Source: Clostridia bacterium
GTDB taxonomy: Bacteria; Bacillota; Clostridia; Oscillospirales; Acutalibacteraceae
Assembly: GCA_017416345.1 (NCBI GenBank)
Contig: JAFQCR010000018.1
Span: 1 to 64,000, forward strand
Length of the DNA stretch: 64,000 nucleotides
Reading direction: 5' to 3'
A program made the position numbers and the translations under genes. This document shows, piece by piece, positions 43,078 to 52,300 of the stretch (its first letter is position 1; each line of letters starts with the position of its first letter). Below the pieces are notes generated by a model. The model saw nothing but the letters and a program-made list of their open reading frames with translations. It had not been told where the DNA came from and did not search any database.

Positions 43078-44484
43078 TTATTTCTCACAGGAATCGTCAT
43101 ACTTGAGGTTCGGGAAGTACTTGCAGAACTCCTTGAACTCTCTACGGTAGTCGCCCTCGATCTCAACAAAGTGATGGATATAAGGACCGTCGAGCAGTCT
43201 TGACTCGATTCTGTCAAGATCGTTGAACTCTGCCCAGATGTAGGTACCGTGGGTCTCGGGTCCCTCGCAGGTCTTGGCAAGCAAAGGCAGAACCATATAG
43301 TTGCCGCTTTCCTGGTCGATTCTGGCTACGGTGTAGGTGCCGTCCTTGCCACGGAACCACTCACGCTGATTGACAAGCAATGCAGGGCTGTCGGGAGCCT
43401 TGACAGAAAGCGGGAACGGTCCGCAGTGCCAGAGAAGCTCTGCATTCTTGTTCTCGGGATGACGGACGGTAAACTCACCAAGGAAGGGTCTTGCCTTGCC
43501 CAAAGAAGCCGAGGTAAGCAGGCTTGCGGTGATGGCACAGTGCATATCGCTCTCGCAAGCAACATAGTAACCCATATCATTCAGCACGCCGAATACTGCG
43601 CAGGGGCAGAAGCCGTCGAACATCTGAATAAAGCCGGTCCAGCACTCACTGGACATAATGTCGACATTATAATCCTTAAACAGCTTCTTGTATGTAACGA
43701 CCATAGTAGCCATGGTGTCAAGATAGTTCGGAGTGAGGTCGTCCATCTCATAGTTGTCCTTGAAGTACTGCAGAACCTCTTTGATCTCGTCCTGCATAGT
43801 CTCCTTGACCTCATTATAAGCTTGCTGAACAAACGCAAAGTTGATGGGGATGATGCGGATGCCGAACTTTTCCATCAGCTCGCCCTCGTTCCAGATAACC
43901 GAGTAGAACGGTCTGGTACGTGCTCCAAGCTGACCGATACGCATACCGCGGAAGTTCTTGACCATGCAAGCAACTCTTATGAAGCTGTCGAAGCCCTCTG
44001 CGAAGGTATCCGACTCAACACGGCAGCAGTTGATATGGCTGAAGGGAATGTGATATCTCTGCATCTGACGGGAAAGTCCGAACGAACCGCACTGCGAATC
44101 GGTAGGACGCATACCGTGCTCATAATACTCGTCATCAAGCGGAGCCCAGATGCAAACGGGTTTATCCATTGCCTTGGCAATATCGGCAGCAGCCTCTTCG
44201 TTACCGAAGTTTGCGTTGATGATAAGAACAGCATCAACACCTGCTTCCTTAAAGCGTGCAACAGCTGCATCGGCCGAAGCAGCGTCAAAAATAAGGTCAT
44301 TACAGCCAAGGCCGTTGGTATTGACAAACTCAACATTCTCGTTTGCAAAGTTATCTTCAATATACTTTACAAATCTGTGGCCTCTTTCCTCTGCGGAAAC
44401 CCAAGTGAGGAAGGTCTTTGCGGGACGCGGTGTTGCATCACGGCGAAGGGGCAAAAGACCGATCTTTACTTTGTAATCGAACAT
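43078..44484 (-). CDS. L-fucose/L-arabinose isomerase family protein
   Basis: About 468 residues of the fucose/arabinose isomerase superfamily. N-terminal Rossmann-like half (GLLPLRRDATPRPAK start, then DAVLIINANFGNEEAA), a central domain with CFxP-type signature MFDGFCPCAVFG (about 300-311) and a beta C-terminal domain. Candidate metal residues are in SSECWTGF and ESDMHC. It interconverts aldose and ketose sugars, or a close variant. The ATG at 44484 is preceded by GAGGTG; a longer in-frame start at 44544 lies in the promoter region. It is a single-gene unit with no kinase or aldolase neighbour. Confidence 0.85.
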   Translation of the reverse strand: MFDYKVKIGLLPLRRDATPRPAKTFLTWVSAEERGHRFVKYIEDNFANENVEFVNTNGLGCNDLIFDAASADAAVARFKEAGVDAVLIINANFGNEEAAADIAKAMDKPVCIWAPLDDEYYEHGMRPTDSQCGSFGLSRQMQRYHIPFSHINCCRVESDTFAEGFDSFIRVACMVKNFRGMRIGQLGARTRPFYSVIWNEGELMEKFGIRIIPINFAFVQQAYNEVKETMQDEIKEVLQYFKDNYEMDDLTPNYLDTMATMVVTYKKLFKDYNVDIMSSECWTGFIQMFDGFCPCAVFGVLNDMGYYVACESDMHCAITASLLTSASLGKARPFLGEFTVRHPENKNAELLWHCGPFPLSVKAPDSPALLVNQREWFRGKDGTYTVARIDQESGNYMVLPLLAKTCEGPETHGTYIWAEFNDLDRIESRLLDGPYIHHFVEIEGDYRREFKEFCKYFPNLKYDDSCEK

Positions 44485-44535
44485 AATATTCACCTCATAT
44501 TTAATTATGGGCTCATCACCCAGATCTACAATTAT

Positions 44536-44564
44536 ATTATCCAACTTTTAGGACGAAAAATCAA
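44536..44564 (-). promoter_or_regulatory. Sigma-A promoter of the fucose-isomerase-like gene
   Basis: On the minus strand, TTGATT (44564-44559), 17-bp spacer and GATAAT (44541-44536), about 50 nt before the ATG. Confidence 0.62.
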
Positions 44565-44598
44565 TAGTATATTTCACGAAAAATGGATAAATTTACAC

Positions 44599-45732
44599 TT
44601 ATTCGTCGCCGCCGAAGTCTCCAAGCTCGTTTTGAGAGGCGGCTTTGAGGTAGGCGTTGATAAATCCGCCGATGTCACCGTCCATAACGGCACCGACGTT
44701 ACCCGACTCAAATCCCGTTCTGTGGTCCTTTACAAGGGTGTACGGCATAAAGACGTAGGAGCGTATCTGCGAGCCCCAGGTGATCTCCTTCTGAACACCC
44801 TTGATGTCCTCTATTCTGTCAAGATGCTCTCTTTCCTTGATCTCAACCAGCTTTGAACGGAGCATGGTCATAGCCGTCTCACGGTTCTGGATCTGGCTAC
44901 GCTCGGTCTGACAGGCAACAACAACACCCGAAGGAATATGCGTGATTCTGACGGCCGATTCGGTCTTGTTGATGTGCTGACCGCCTGCACCGCTGGAGCG
45001 GTAGGTATCGACCTTTAAATCCTCGTCTCTTATCTCAATGTTGACATCCTTGGTTATCTCGGGCATGACCTCAAGCGAAGCAAACGAGGTATGTCTTCTG
45101 CCCGAGGAGTCAAACGGAGAGCAACGCACAAGGCGGTGAACACCGTTTTCGCCCTTTAAATAACCGTAGGCATTTTCACCGTTGACGGTGAGCACGGCAC
45201 TTTTAAGTCCTGCTTCTTCACCGTCCAAAAAGTCGACCATATTGACCTTAAAGCCGTTATGCTCTCCCCAATGGGTATACATTCTGACCAGCATCTGTGT
45301 CCAATCCTGCGCCTCGGTACCGCCCGAGCCTGCATGGAAGGTCAGAATGGCATTATTGGCGTCATACTCACCCGTAAGCAGGGTCGAAAGTCTTTGCTCC
45401 TCAAGGCTTGCCAATGCCTCGTCGACCGATGCCACGATTTCATCAAGCATCGAAAGGTCGCCCTCCTCATCGGCCATTTCAATAAGCACCAGGGTATCCT
45501 CAAAAAGTGAAACAAGGCTTTCGTATTTTTCAACCTTGTCTTTAAGACGGCTGGTTTTCTGTTGGATCTCCTGCGCCTTTTGCAGGTCGTCCCAAAAACC
45601 GGGTGCCGCCGCCTGAATCTCGCAGGATTCGATCTCTCTCTTAAGATATTCAAGACCCAAAGCCTCTCCAAGCTCTTTTATATCGTCCTCAATATCGGTC
45701 AATCTCAATTTCTGTTCTTCAAACTGAAGCAT
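44599..45732 (-). CDS. prfB: Peptide chain release factor 2, without programmed frameshift
   Basis: A 377-residue RF2 that ends translation at UGA and UAA. Tripeptide motif SPF in RCSPFDSSGRRHTSFA (near 205) and the catalytic GGQ in RSSGAGGQHINKTES (near 250). One open frame runs from an AAGGAG-preceded ATG to the stop. In many bacteria prfB has an in-frame TGA near codon 25 bypassed by a +1 shift after CTT. Here the same place reads GGT CTT GAA in frame, so autoregulation by frameshifting is absent. It lies 20 bp after prmA. Confidence 0.96.
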   Translation of the reverse strand: MLQFEEQKLRLTDIEDDIKELGEALGLEYLKREIESCEIQAAAPGFWDDLQKAQEIQQKTSRLKDKVEKYESLVSLFEDTLVLIEMADEEGDLSMLDEIVASVDEALASLEEQRLSTLLTGEYDANNAILTFHAGSGGTEAQDWTQMLVRMYTHWGEHNGFKVNMVDFLDGEEAGLKSAVLTVNGENAYGYLKGENGVHRLVRCSPFDSSGRRHTSFASLEVMPEITKDVNIEIRDEDLKVDTYRSSGAGGQHINKTESAVRITHIPSGVVVACQTERSQIQNRETAMTMLRSKLVEIKEREHLDRIEDIKGVQKEITWGSQIRSYVFMPYTLVKDHRTGFESGNVGAVMDGDIGGFINAYLKAASQNELGDFGGDE

Positions 45733-45752
45733 AAATATCTCCTTAAAGCAAA

Positions 45753-46673
45753 TTATATCTTTTTAACGGCAAATGCACGCCAATTTTCCATTGTTTCCTC
45801 GTCGATTATCTCAAAACCAAACTTTTTGAAGGCGGCCTTGACATCGTCCTCACGGATATCAATGATACCCGAGCAGATAAACACGCTGTTATCCTTCATA
45901 AAGTTCTCAACGTTTTCCAAAAGGCTGATGATAACATCGGCCACAATATTGGCACAAACCACGTCATACTTGTCGGTCATCTTGTCGCAAAGATCACCCT
46001 TGATAAACGAGACCTTGTCCGACATATCGTTCATAGCGGCGTTTTCGGCGGCAACCTTGACGGCAACGGGGTCGATGTCCACACCGTCAGCGTGTTTTGA
46101 GCCGAGCAGTACGCCTGCAATGCTCAAAATTCCGCTTCCCGAGCCGATATCAAGCATGGTGCAGTCGGGATAAATGTAGCGCTCAAGAAGCCCCAAGCAC
46201 ATTCTTGTGGTGGCGTGGGTTCCCGTGCCAAAGGCCGCACCGGGGTCGATGCTCAAAACAACACGGTTGTCCTTGTTATCATATTCTTCCCAACTCGGTC
46301 TGATAACCAATCTTTCACCGATCTCGGTGGTTTTGAAGAATTTTTTCCAGTTGTCGGCCCATTCAGCCTCGCTGATGGAGTTGGTGTCGATCTCACAATC
46401 GATACCAGCGGCCGCATAACGCTCCTTTAAGTAAGCAACCGACTCAAACGGGTTTTCCTCATCGCTGATATAAATGTGGATGATCGAAACGGTTCGGTCT
46501 TTTTTGAGAAGTTCCTCGTCGATCATATCAATGTGAGCAATGTCCAAAGCATCCTGCTCAAGGTTGGAATAATCCTCAACATAAATGCCGTAAGGCACCG
46601 CCATATTGGCAATGGCCTCGGCCGTTTCGGTGCAGTCCACCGGCACCTTTATCTTAATTTCTGTCCAATCCAT
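45753..46673 (-). CDS. prmA: Ribosomal protein L11 methyltransferase
   Basis: A 306-residue SAM-dependent methyltransferase that trimethylates ribosomal protein L11. An N-terminal substrate domain (about 1-110) starts MDWTEIKIKVPVDCTE. The SAM-binding motif MLDIGSGSGILSIAG is at about 172-186, after FGTGTHATTRMCL, and CANIVADVI is near 238. It is the first gene of a two-gene unit with prfB. Confidence 0.94.
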   Translation of the reverse strand: MDWTEIKIKVPVDCTETAEAIANMAVPYGIYVEDYSNLEQDALDIAHIDMIDEELLKKDRTVSIIHIYISDEENPFESVAYLKERYAAAGIDCEIDTNSISEAEWADNWKKFFKTTEIGERLVIRPSWEEYDNKDNRVVLSIDPGAAFGTGTHATTRMCLGLLERYIYPDCTMLDIGSGSGILSIAGVLLGSKHADGVDIDPVAVKVAAENAAMNDMSDKVSFIKGDLCDKMTDKYDVVCANIVADVIISLLENVENFMKDNSVFICSGIIDIREDDVKAAFKKFGFEIIDEETMENWRAFAVKKI

Positions 46674-46859
46674 GGTATCACCTGCTACAATCTGGATATT
46701 ATCAATTTATTGTAACACATCTTTAATATAAAATAAACAGTTATTTTTCAATTTCGGTAAAAAATATTCCTACCGCAATGTTGTAACAACATTCCATCGG
46801 TCGTTGCACCTCACCCAATAAAACACATAATGATACGATGTAGGGGGCTTTCCTGTTCG

Positions 46860-47220
46860 CCCAAAATAGGCCTGCTCTGCGGAAGGCATACTCCCTCAGT
46901 CACCTGCGGTGACAGCTCCCTCTTTGAGGGAGCCTGCGCCTTCCCTACAATCAAATCTACTGACATAACGTAGGGACCAATGCTGATAACACCATACCGC
47001 CCAAACCTGCATACATCTCCTCCTTACCGTAAGGACCGGCGTCCCCGACGGTCCGCCGTTAGCTGACTTACGGACCGCCAAGGATGTCGGTTCCTATAAA
47101 AAATCAATTCACCCGCCGTTGGGGCGAACCTGTGTGTTCACCCACCTCCAGCCGGTTTTCGGGAGGGCACAGAGGCCCTCCCCTACAAAAATCAATTCAC
47201 CCGCCGTAGGGGCGAACTGT
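46860..47220. repeat. Dense array of REP-like repeats
   Basis: Includes CAGTCACC/GGTGACAG and CTCCCTC/GAGGGAG hairpins (46895-46930). An element from GTAGGGACC (46971) through GACGGTCCGCC to GGACCGCC and GTCGGTTCCTA (47096) has the same end sequences as the repeat inside the RAYT gene. ATCAATTCACCCGCCG...GGGGCGAAC occurs twice (47102-47130 and 47190-47218). The gap 46674-47554 contains no credible gene. Short open frames here are low-complexity repeat translations. Confidence 0.72.
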
Positions 47221-47241
47221 GTTCGCCCGTGAGGTATATTT

Positions 47242-47434
47242 TGACGGTCCGCCTTTCGGGACGTCGAGGGCGCCGTCCCCTACAATTCAAACCTTGAAGT
47301 CGGTCGTAGGTGCGGCCATCGGCCGCCCGAAAGCCTCCCTTGTCTAAAGGGAGGTGTCACCGCAGGTGACGGAGGGATTCCGTAAGCCAACTGTATTGTA
47401 TCGTTTGCGGCCATTTGTGACGGTGTTCTCCTCA
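47242..47434. repeat. Repeat unit A, copy 1
   Basis: Nearly identical to 48155-48347 over its first 165 bp (shared landmarks: GACGGTC, CGAGGGCGCCGTCCCC, CGGTCGTAGGTGCGGCC, CCTCCCTTGTCTAAAGGG and TGTATTGTATCGTTT). The final 30 bp are weaker matches. Confidence 0.85.
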
Positions 47435-47580
47435 TCCGTCAGCCTTCGGCTGCCACCTTCCCCTACTGGGGAAGGCTTAAAAGAAGGTCACCTAAAGATA
47501 AAAAAGTGGGTGGCTTTCGCCACCCACCCCACGTGGTGTAATAATGCTCATTTGTCAATTAACAGAACCGTCCCCTGTGT
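47430..47580. repeat. Repeat unit B, copy 1, with built-in terminator
   Basis: Matches 48726-48878: CAGCC/GGCTG and CCTTCCCC/GGGGAAGG hairpins, GGTCACCTAAAGATAAAA, GTGGGTGGCTTTCGCCACCCAC and ACCGTCCCCTGTGT. On the minus strand the GTGGGTGGC hairpin is followed by a T-run, so it is a terminator for the 140-residue gene, whose last codons lie inside this unit. Confidence 0.85.
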
Positions 47581-47977
47581 TACTGATTTTTTTGCTTATC
47601 CACATAATCAGCATAGCTAAAAGCCCAAAAAATACAGATATACCTACAAATATCAAACTATCCTTCAAAAGCTCAATAATAAAAGCTATATCAAAAATTT
47701 TATTTGGTCTTGGCGTAAAACAAAAAATCCAAGAACAATAAAACACAATATGAAGCATTAACATCAAATTGGGTAAAATTATACTCTTGGTTTTACCATA
47801 TGAGTATATTCCATATATAGCGACAAAGAATAGCAATGCTATAATGAATGTCAGGTTGAAAAAACCGCCATAATAATACTCTGTTTCAGCGCTTGCTTCT
47901 TCCCAAGTAATGCCCAAGGCATAAAACAAAAAGAAAACACTAGTTATAACCGCCAATTTAACGTATTGCTTTGTCAT
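47555..47977 (-). CDS. Small polytopic membrane protein of unknown function
   Basis: A 140-residue protein with about four membrane helices (about 7-23, 38-57, 68-85 and 105-125) and a short basic tail. It is not recognised. Its final residues TGDGSVN are encoded by repeat unit B, so the repeat has replaced the original 3' end. It is more A+T-rich than the neighbouring housekeeping genes and follows a truncated gene fragment whose stop lies 9 nt before this ATG, with the GGAGGAG site in the fragment. Confidence 0.62.
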   Translation of the reverse strand: MTKQYVKLAVITSVFFLFYALGITWEEASAETEYYYGGFFNLTFIIALLFFVAIYGIYSYGKTKSIILPNLMLMLHIVFYCSWIFCFTPRPNKIFDIAFIIELLKDSLIFVGISVFFGLLAMLIMWISKKISNTGDGSVN

Positions 47978-47986
47978 TTAGTAAAA

Positions 47987-48154
47987 TCACTCCTCCAAAT
48001 AATCAATCAACTTGTCTGTTACATCTATTCTATGTGGCATTTTGCCATGAAAATGATTGGTTAACGAATTCCCACCATCAGTATCAATATTTATAAAAAC
48101 TTTTTCAAACTCTATTTTTTTACTGGGAGAATTGGAATCATCGCAAGTGTGTTG
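47987..48154 (-). pseudogene. 3' fragment of a gene cut off by repeat unit A
   Basis: Reading the minus strand, an open frame of about 55 codons runs to a TGA at 47989-47987 and ends GKMPHRIDVTDKLIDYLEE. It includes FEKVFINIDTDGG and NHFHGKMPH. It has no start codon or ribosome site; upstream it runs straight into repeat unit A at 48155. It reads like ordinary protein sequence and is tightly linked to the following membrane-protein gene, so it looks like the remains of an upstream partner gene. Family not recognised. Confidence 0.6.
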
Positions 48155-48347
48155 TGACGGTCAGATTTCGGGACGACGAGGGCGCCGTCCCCTACAATTC
48201 AAACCCTGAAGTCGGTCGTAGGTGCGGCCATCGGCCGCCCGAAAGCCTCCCTTGTCTAAAGGGAGGTGTCACCGCAGGTGACGGAGGGATTCCGTAAGCC
48301 AACTGTATTGTATCGTTTACAGCCTTTTGTGGCGATGTTCACCTCAT
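48155..48347. repeat. Repeat unit A, copy 2
   Basis: A direct repeat of 47242-47434, 913 bp away. After the shared part the first hairpin differs from copy 1: CCATC/GATGG replaces CAGCC/GGCTG with pairing kept. Its left end is the breakpoint of the truncated fragment. Confidence 0.85.
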
Positions 48348-48725
48348 CCACCATCTCCGATGGTCCCCCTTCCCCTTGAGGGGAAGGCAAAAAAGAGGCA
48401 AGGGGACGGGGCTCTTGTCTCGTTCTTTAATATAATTTTACCACATTTTATACACGGAGTCAATATATGATGAATTTCTTAAAACCAAAATGTGAATTTT
48501 ATTCACTTTTTGTTCTTCTGTGTTGTGTGTGATGCTGTTTGCGAATTTTATTCACATTCAAGCCTCTCATTTCTCAATACTGCACATAAAAGAAAACGAG
48601 GCAAGGGTGAGCCCTTGCCTCGTTTTCAGCCTTCTCTTGTGAGAGAAGGTGGCACGGCGCAAGCCGTGACGGATGAGTAGTAAAACTATGTCCATTGTAT
48701 TTACCGGATTGTAACCCAACCAACA
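48348..48725. other. A+T-rich non-coding spacer with terminator and paired palindromes
   Basis: No gene seen. A perfect 15-bp stem AAAACGAGGCAAGGG/CCCTTGCCTCGTTTT with TGAG loop (48593-48626) is a bidirectional terminator. GTGAATTTTATTCAC (48492-48506) and GCGAATTTTATTCAC (48541-48555) are near-identical palindromes 49 bp apart. A two-hairpin repeat (CCTTCTCTT/GAGAGAAGG, CACGGC/GCCGTG) lies at 48629-48677. Confidence 0.65.
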
Positions 48726-48878
48726 CCTCATCCGTCAGCCTTCGGCTGCCACCTTCCCCTACTGGGGAAGGCTGAAAATAAGGTCACCTAAAGATAAAAA
48801 AAAGCGGGTGGCTTTCGCCACCCACCTCTGTGGAAATCTAATGCTCATTTGTCAACTCAAGGAACCGTCCCCTGTGTT
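48726..48878. repeat. Repeat unit B, copy 2, with built-in terminator
   Basis: A direct repeat of 47430-47580. Its GGGTGGCTTTCGCCACCC hairpin is followed on the minus strand by a long T-run, so it terminates the 145-residue gene. A third fragment of the end sequence (ACCGTCCTCTGTGTTTGC) follows at 48928-48945. Confidence 0.85.
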
Positions 48879-48952
48879 TGTCTTCTTTGCAATAATGATC
48901 TAACGCTTTCTTGTGTTATTTGCTTGAAACCGTCCTCTGTGTTTGCTAACAG

Positions 48953-49354
48953 CTAGCTTGGATAATAACACACTATACTTTTATTTGTTGGATTGGGGCT
49001 TTCGGCATTATATGTGCATAAAAACTCGACTCTGTCGTCAAAAAAATCCACTTTTGATCTACCTGATTTTATGCAATAGTACGCATCAAGATCAAAAGTA
49101 ACCCCTATCTTCTTCATTTTTCCGTTGCTATATTTGTAATAAAATTCTGTACTACTTTGGGTAAGATACGTCCAACTTTTTACTACTATTTTTGATTCAC
49201 TGTTTGGAATATCAATACATATTTCTTCATCTAAATAGTTCACGTTAAGCAATTCGTTGTCGACCAAAAGATAGCGGTATGCCAATATCGCGCTAATAGC
49301 CAAAATACATACGACAACACAAACACAAACCGCTGTTTTAATTCCCTTTCTCAT
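48953..49354 (-). CDS. Small membrane-anchored protein of unknown function
   Basis: About 133 residues, starting MRKGIKTAVCVCV. One N-terminal membrane helix or uncleaved signal (about 5-28) is followed by a soluble beta-rich domain with CIDIPNSESKIVVKSW and STEFYYKYSNGKMKKIG. It is not recognised. The ATG at 49354 has a GGGAGAG site and overlaps the 3' end of the large secreted protein gene by 17 bp, so translation is probably coupled. This position fits an accessory, chaperone or immunity-like partner of the large protein (inference). Confidence 0.65.
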   Translation of the reverse strand: MRKGIKTAVCVCVVVCILAISAILAYRYLLVDNELLNVNYLDEEICIDIPNSESKIVVKSWTYLTQSSTEFYYKYSNGKMKKIGVTFDLDAYYCIKSGRSKVDFFDDRVEFLCTYNAESPNPTNKSIVCYYPS

Positions 49355-52300
49355 CTTGTATTCTCTCCCAAATATAATCGGTAAAAGCACTAGCTACTGC
49401 GTCAGCCTGCGTTACGCTCACCTCAAATTCTCTAAGCAGAGGCCAATCGACCATTAGAAAGAACTCGTTATCTGTGTAATAGCGTGCGCAAACATATATT
49501 TCACTCTTAGTCCAACCATTTGTAAAATCGGTAAAGCGCGTTTCTATTCCTGTGCTATAGTAAGACGTGAAAGTTGCTACAGGATTAGAAACATTTATTA
49601 TATTCCAAATATTGTAAGCATCAGTATCAGCCAACAAGTCGGACATACTGAAGTAAGAATCTGTTTCCGACTCTGCACCTAACAGTAAGTATGCTCTATT
49701 ATAAATTTCTTCGGCATCGTTTGAATAATTTGTTTCTATTAACACTTGATTAACCAAAGTTTGCAAATCTCCTGCCCAACCACATAAATCATCCACACTC
49801 GATTCTCCAACAACAAACGCTTTAAATCCTGTAGAATCGTACAACAAACCATTCAGTACAGCACACAAGTGCACAAAATCAATTTCGCCTAAACCACTTG
49901 GGCATCGAACCAGCATTTGTGCACTCAAATCGCCCTCTTTCAGTACGGTGAAATAGTTATATATGTCCGGATTATTAGCTTGGACATAAGCCACAAAACT
50001 AGCATCTATTGTTCCGGCAACAGTATTCCAATTGTAATCATTATAATACCCTCTTCTTATAAATTGCAGAGCTAGCATCAATGCCGAACTATCTGATATA
50101 TCTTCATAATGAGAATTTGCGATATTAAACAAGATTTGCAAGTTTTCTAAAACATCTGGTAAAGAACTATCTACACTAATGTTAAATGCGTTCGCATAAC
50201 CAGTAACTTTATGAACAGCTGTGACAGTGCAATCATATCGTTTTAGTGCCGTTATGGTTGAACGTTCGTTGTCTATTTCAATCGGATTCAAGCTATGACT
50301 GTAACTATAAATAAAATCATACGAATTAACCCATAAAAAATTTTCACCTTCTGAGCAAACTGTCGGTTTTTTAACCTCATTAACATCAATCGTCATACCA
50401 TTCATTGAAAAATCAGAAGATAATTCAACGCTACTATAATTTGATGAACTTCCATACTCATCAATACTCACAATACGCCAGCAGGCATCGGCGGTGGTGT
50501 CGGTAACCTCACCTGTTGATTGGTCGAAAAAACAATCTCCGGCATCAACACGGGTTTTGAGATGACCACCGCCGTCAATATACAAATATCTGTTGTTATA
50601 TCGGCTTTTCAAAAAGCATCCGTTGCTTGCCAATACTATATCCCAAACATAGTTATATGTTCCAAGGACATCCGGTGCACTCAAAAGAACACTGTCGGAG
50701 GTATATCCGGCAGGCACGGCAAGCATTTGGTTTGTATCACCTAAATTTTGCAATACATATCCGTCACTGAACTCGGTTAAGATCCATTGGATGCTTGTTC
50801 CTAAATCGGCCAACAAACCGGATTGTGCATCGGCTGCGCCATTTGTGTTTTTTAGATATCTGCCGTATTCACGGTTGTTCAGGTAAAAAGTTCCGCTCGG
50901 CACAACTTCTGCATATCCTGCAACGGTATAACTCTTCGCAGATAGCAATTCATAGCAATCGTTAGGGTCGCTGCGGCTTCCTCCGGGAGCTATTGCTATT
51001 GCTCTGACTGTATACTGACCCGGGGTGCATTCTGACCAATCAAGCGTACAGTAGAATCCGTAATTTCCCGAGTCATAACCCGCCTGAGCAACATCAGGAC
51101 GAGGCCTGTTTGCGATACATTCTTTTACAAAAACCTGACCTGTCGAGTTGTTGGTCATTTCTACTCTTACGGTACAAGCCTCGTCGGGGGCGTCAACGCA
51201 CCAGGCCCAGCCGCTTGCGTACGTGTCGGTCACGGTATCAAACCAGCCGAAGGGTCTGGCGTTATCGCTGTTGGAGTTATCATACTCAACAGTAATTACC
51301 GGTCTTTTATTCGGATCCAAATGATTAAATGATGCAAACCTGTTATAATTAGTCACGCCTGCGGCTTCAACACTATCCTCTGCCCTGAACAGAATTCCTT
51401 GCCCAACAGCGGTCGGTGAATCTATGCAGCATTTAATATAATCAAGTATATCAAAGGTATACCACATATGAGTAGTGTTTATTCTGTTCTGTGACAAAAA
51501 ATGCGTGTACGAATTTGCATTGACATTTGTCCATGTTACCGTTTCTTCTTCCCACTCATTACCGGTAAACATATATGCTATAGCCTTAATAGGAGCGTGG
51601 CTTGGTGAATTATTATACAACCGCACATTGGCACTGATAATTTTCTTTGAATCTAAAACATCTGCCAAAATCAGCCCCGGAAATTTCATCAAAACACGTG
51701 ACACACCGTATCCCTCACGGTAACCAACATACAATTGATTCTCATCGGCGTTTGAGCCTGCCAAGCTGTTTATGGTAACATCCTGAACAGCAGGCACTTC
51801 ATCACGAATACCAACCGTCGGGTCGATGCGGATGGGGTAAGCTGTTTTTTCGTCAGCCAACCACTCGGCATCAACGTGGATAGTCAGCTCATATTCCTTG
51901 TTTTTCTTTATTTCTTTATGGGTCATATAGCCCATTGTGTTATTTGCACCATCGGCCGTGGTGATGATGATATCACCCAAATGTGCCTTGGTCTCACCCT
52001 TTTTATCGGTGAGATAATACGAACCGTTCGATTCGCACAAGGTCAGTCCGTTTGTCTCAAGCGTGAACACGTACTCGGTCTGACCCGTATACTCAGAAAC
52101 AACTATATCCTCTTTAAAACCGGTATAGGTCAAACTGTATTCAATTCTTGTACTGTTATTATAATAATACGAAAGTCTCTTTTTGTCAAGTTTTGTTACA
52201 TTCACAGAACTTGCATCGGGTTCAACCGTCACCTTTTTGGGCTTTGCACCCTTGCTTTGGTCGGCAAGTGAATAAAGCAAGGTATTGGTCAGCTGTGTAT

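Noticed and set aside
43249-44856. 535-codon plus-strand open frame
   Set aside because: Longest antisense frame in the window, but it covers the isomerase gene, its promoter and the end of prfB; no ribosome site or protein-like motif.
45640-45700. Programmed +1 frameshift in prfB
   Set aside because: No in-frame TGA; the CTT codon is followed directly by GAA in the same frame.
46896-47081. Small open frames in the repeat array near 47 kb
   Set aside because: Translations of REP-like repeats with no ribosome site; no conserved protein expected.
46860-48900. CRISPR array
   Set aside because: Repeats here are long, few and unevenly spaced with internal hairpins and no uniform spacers; no cas genes nearby.
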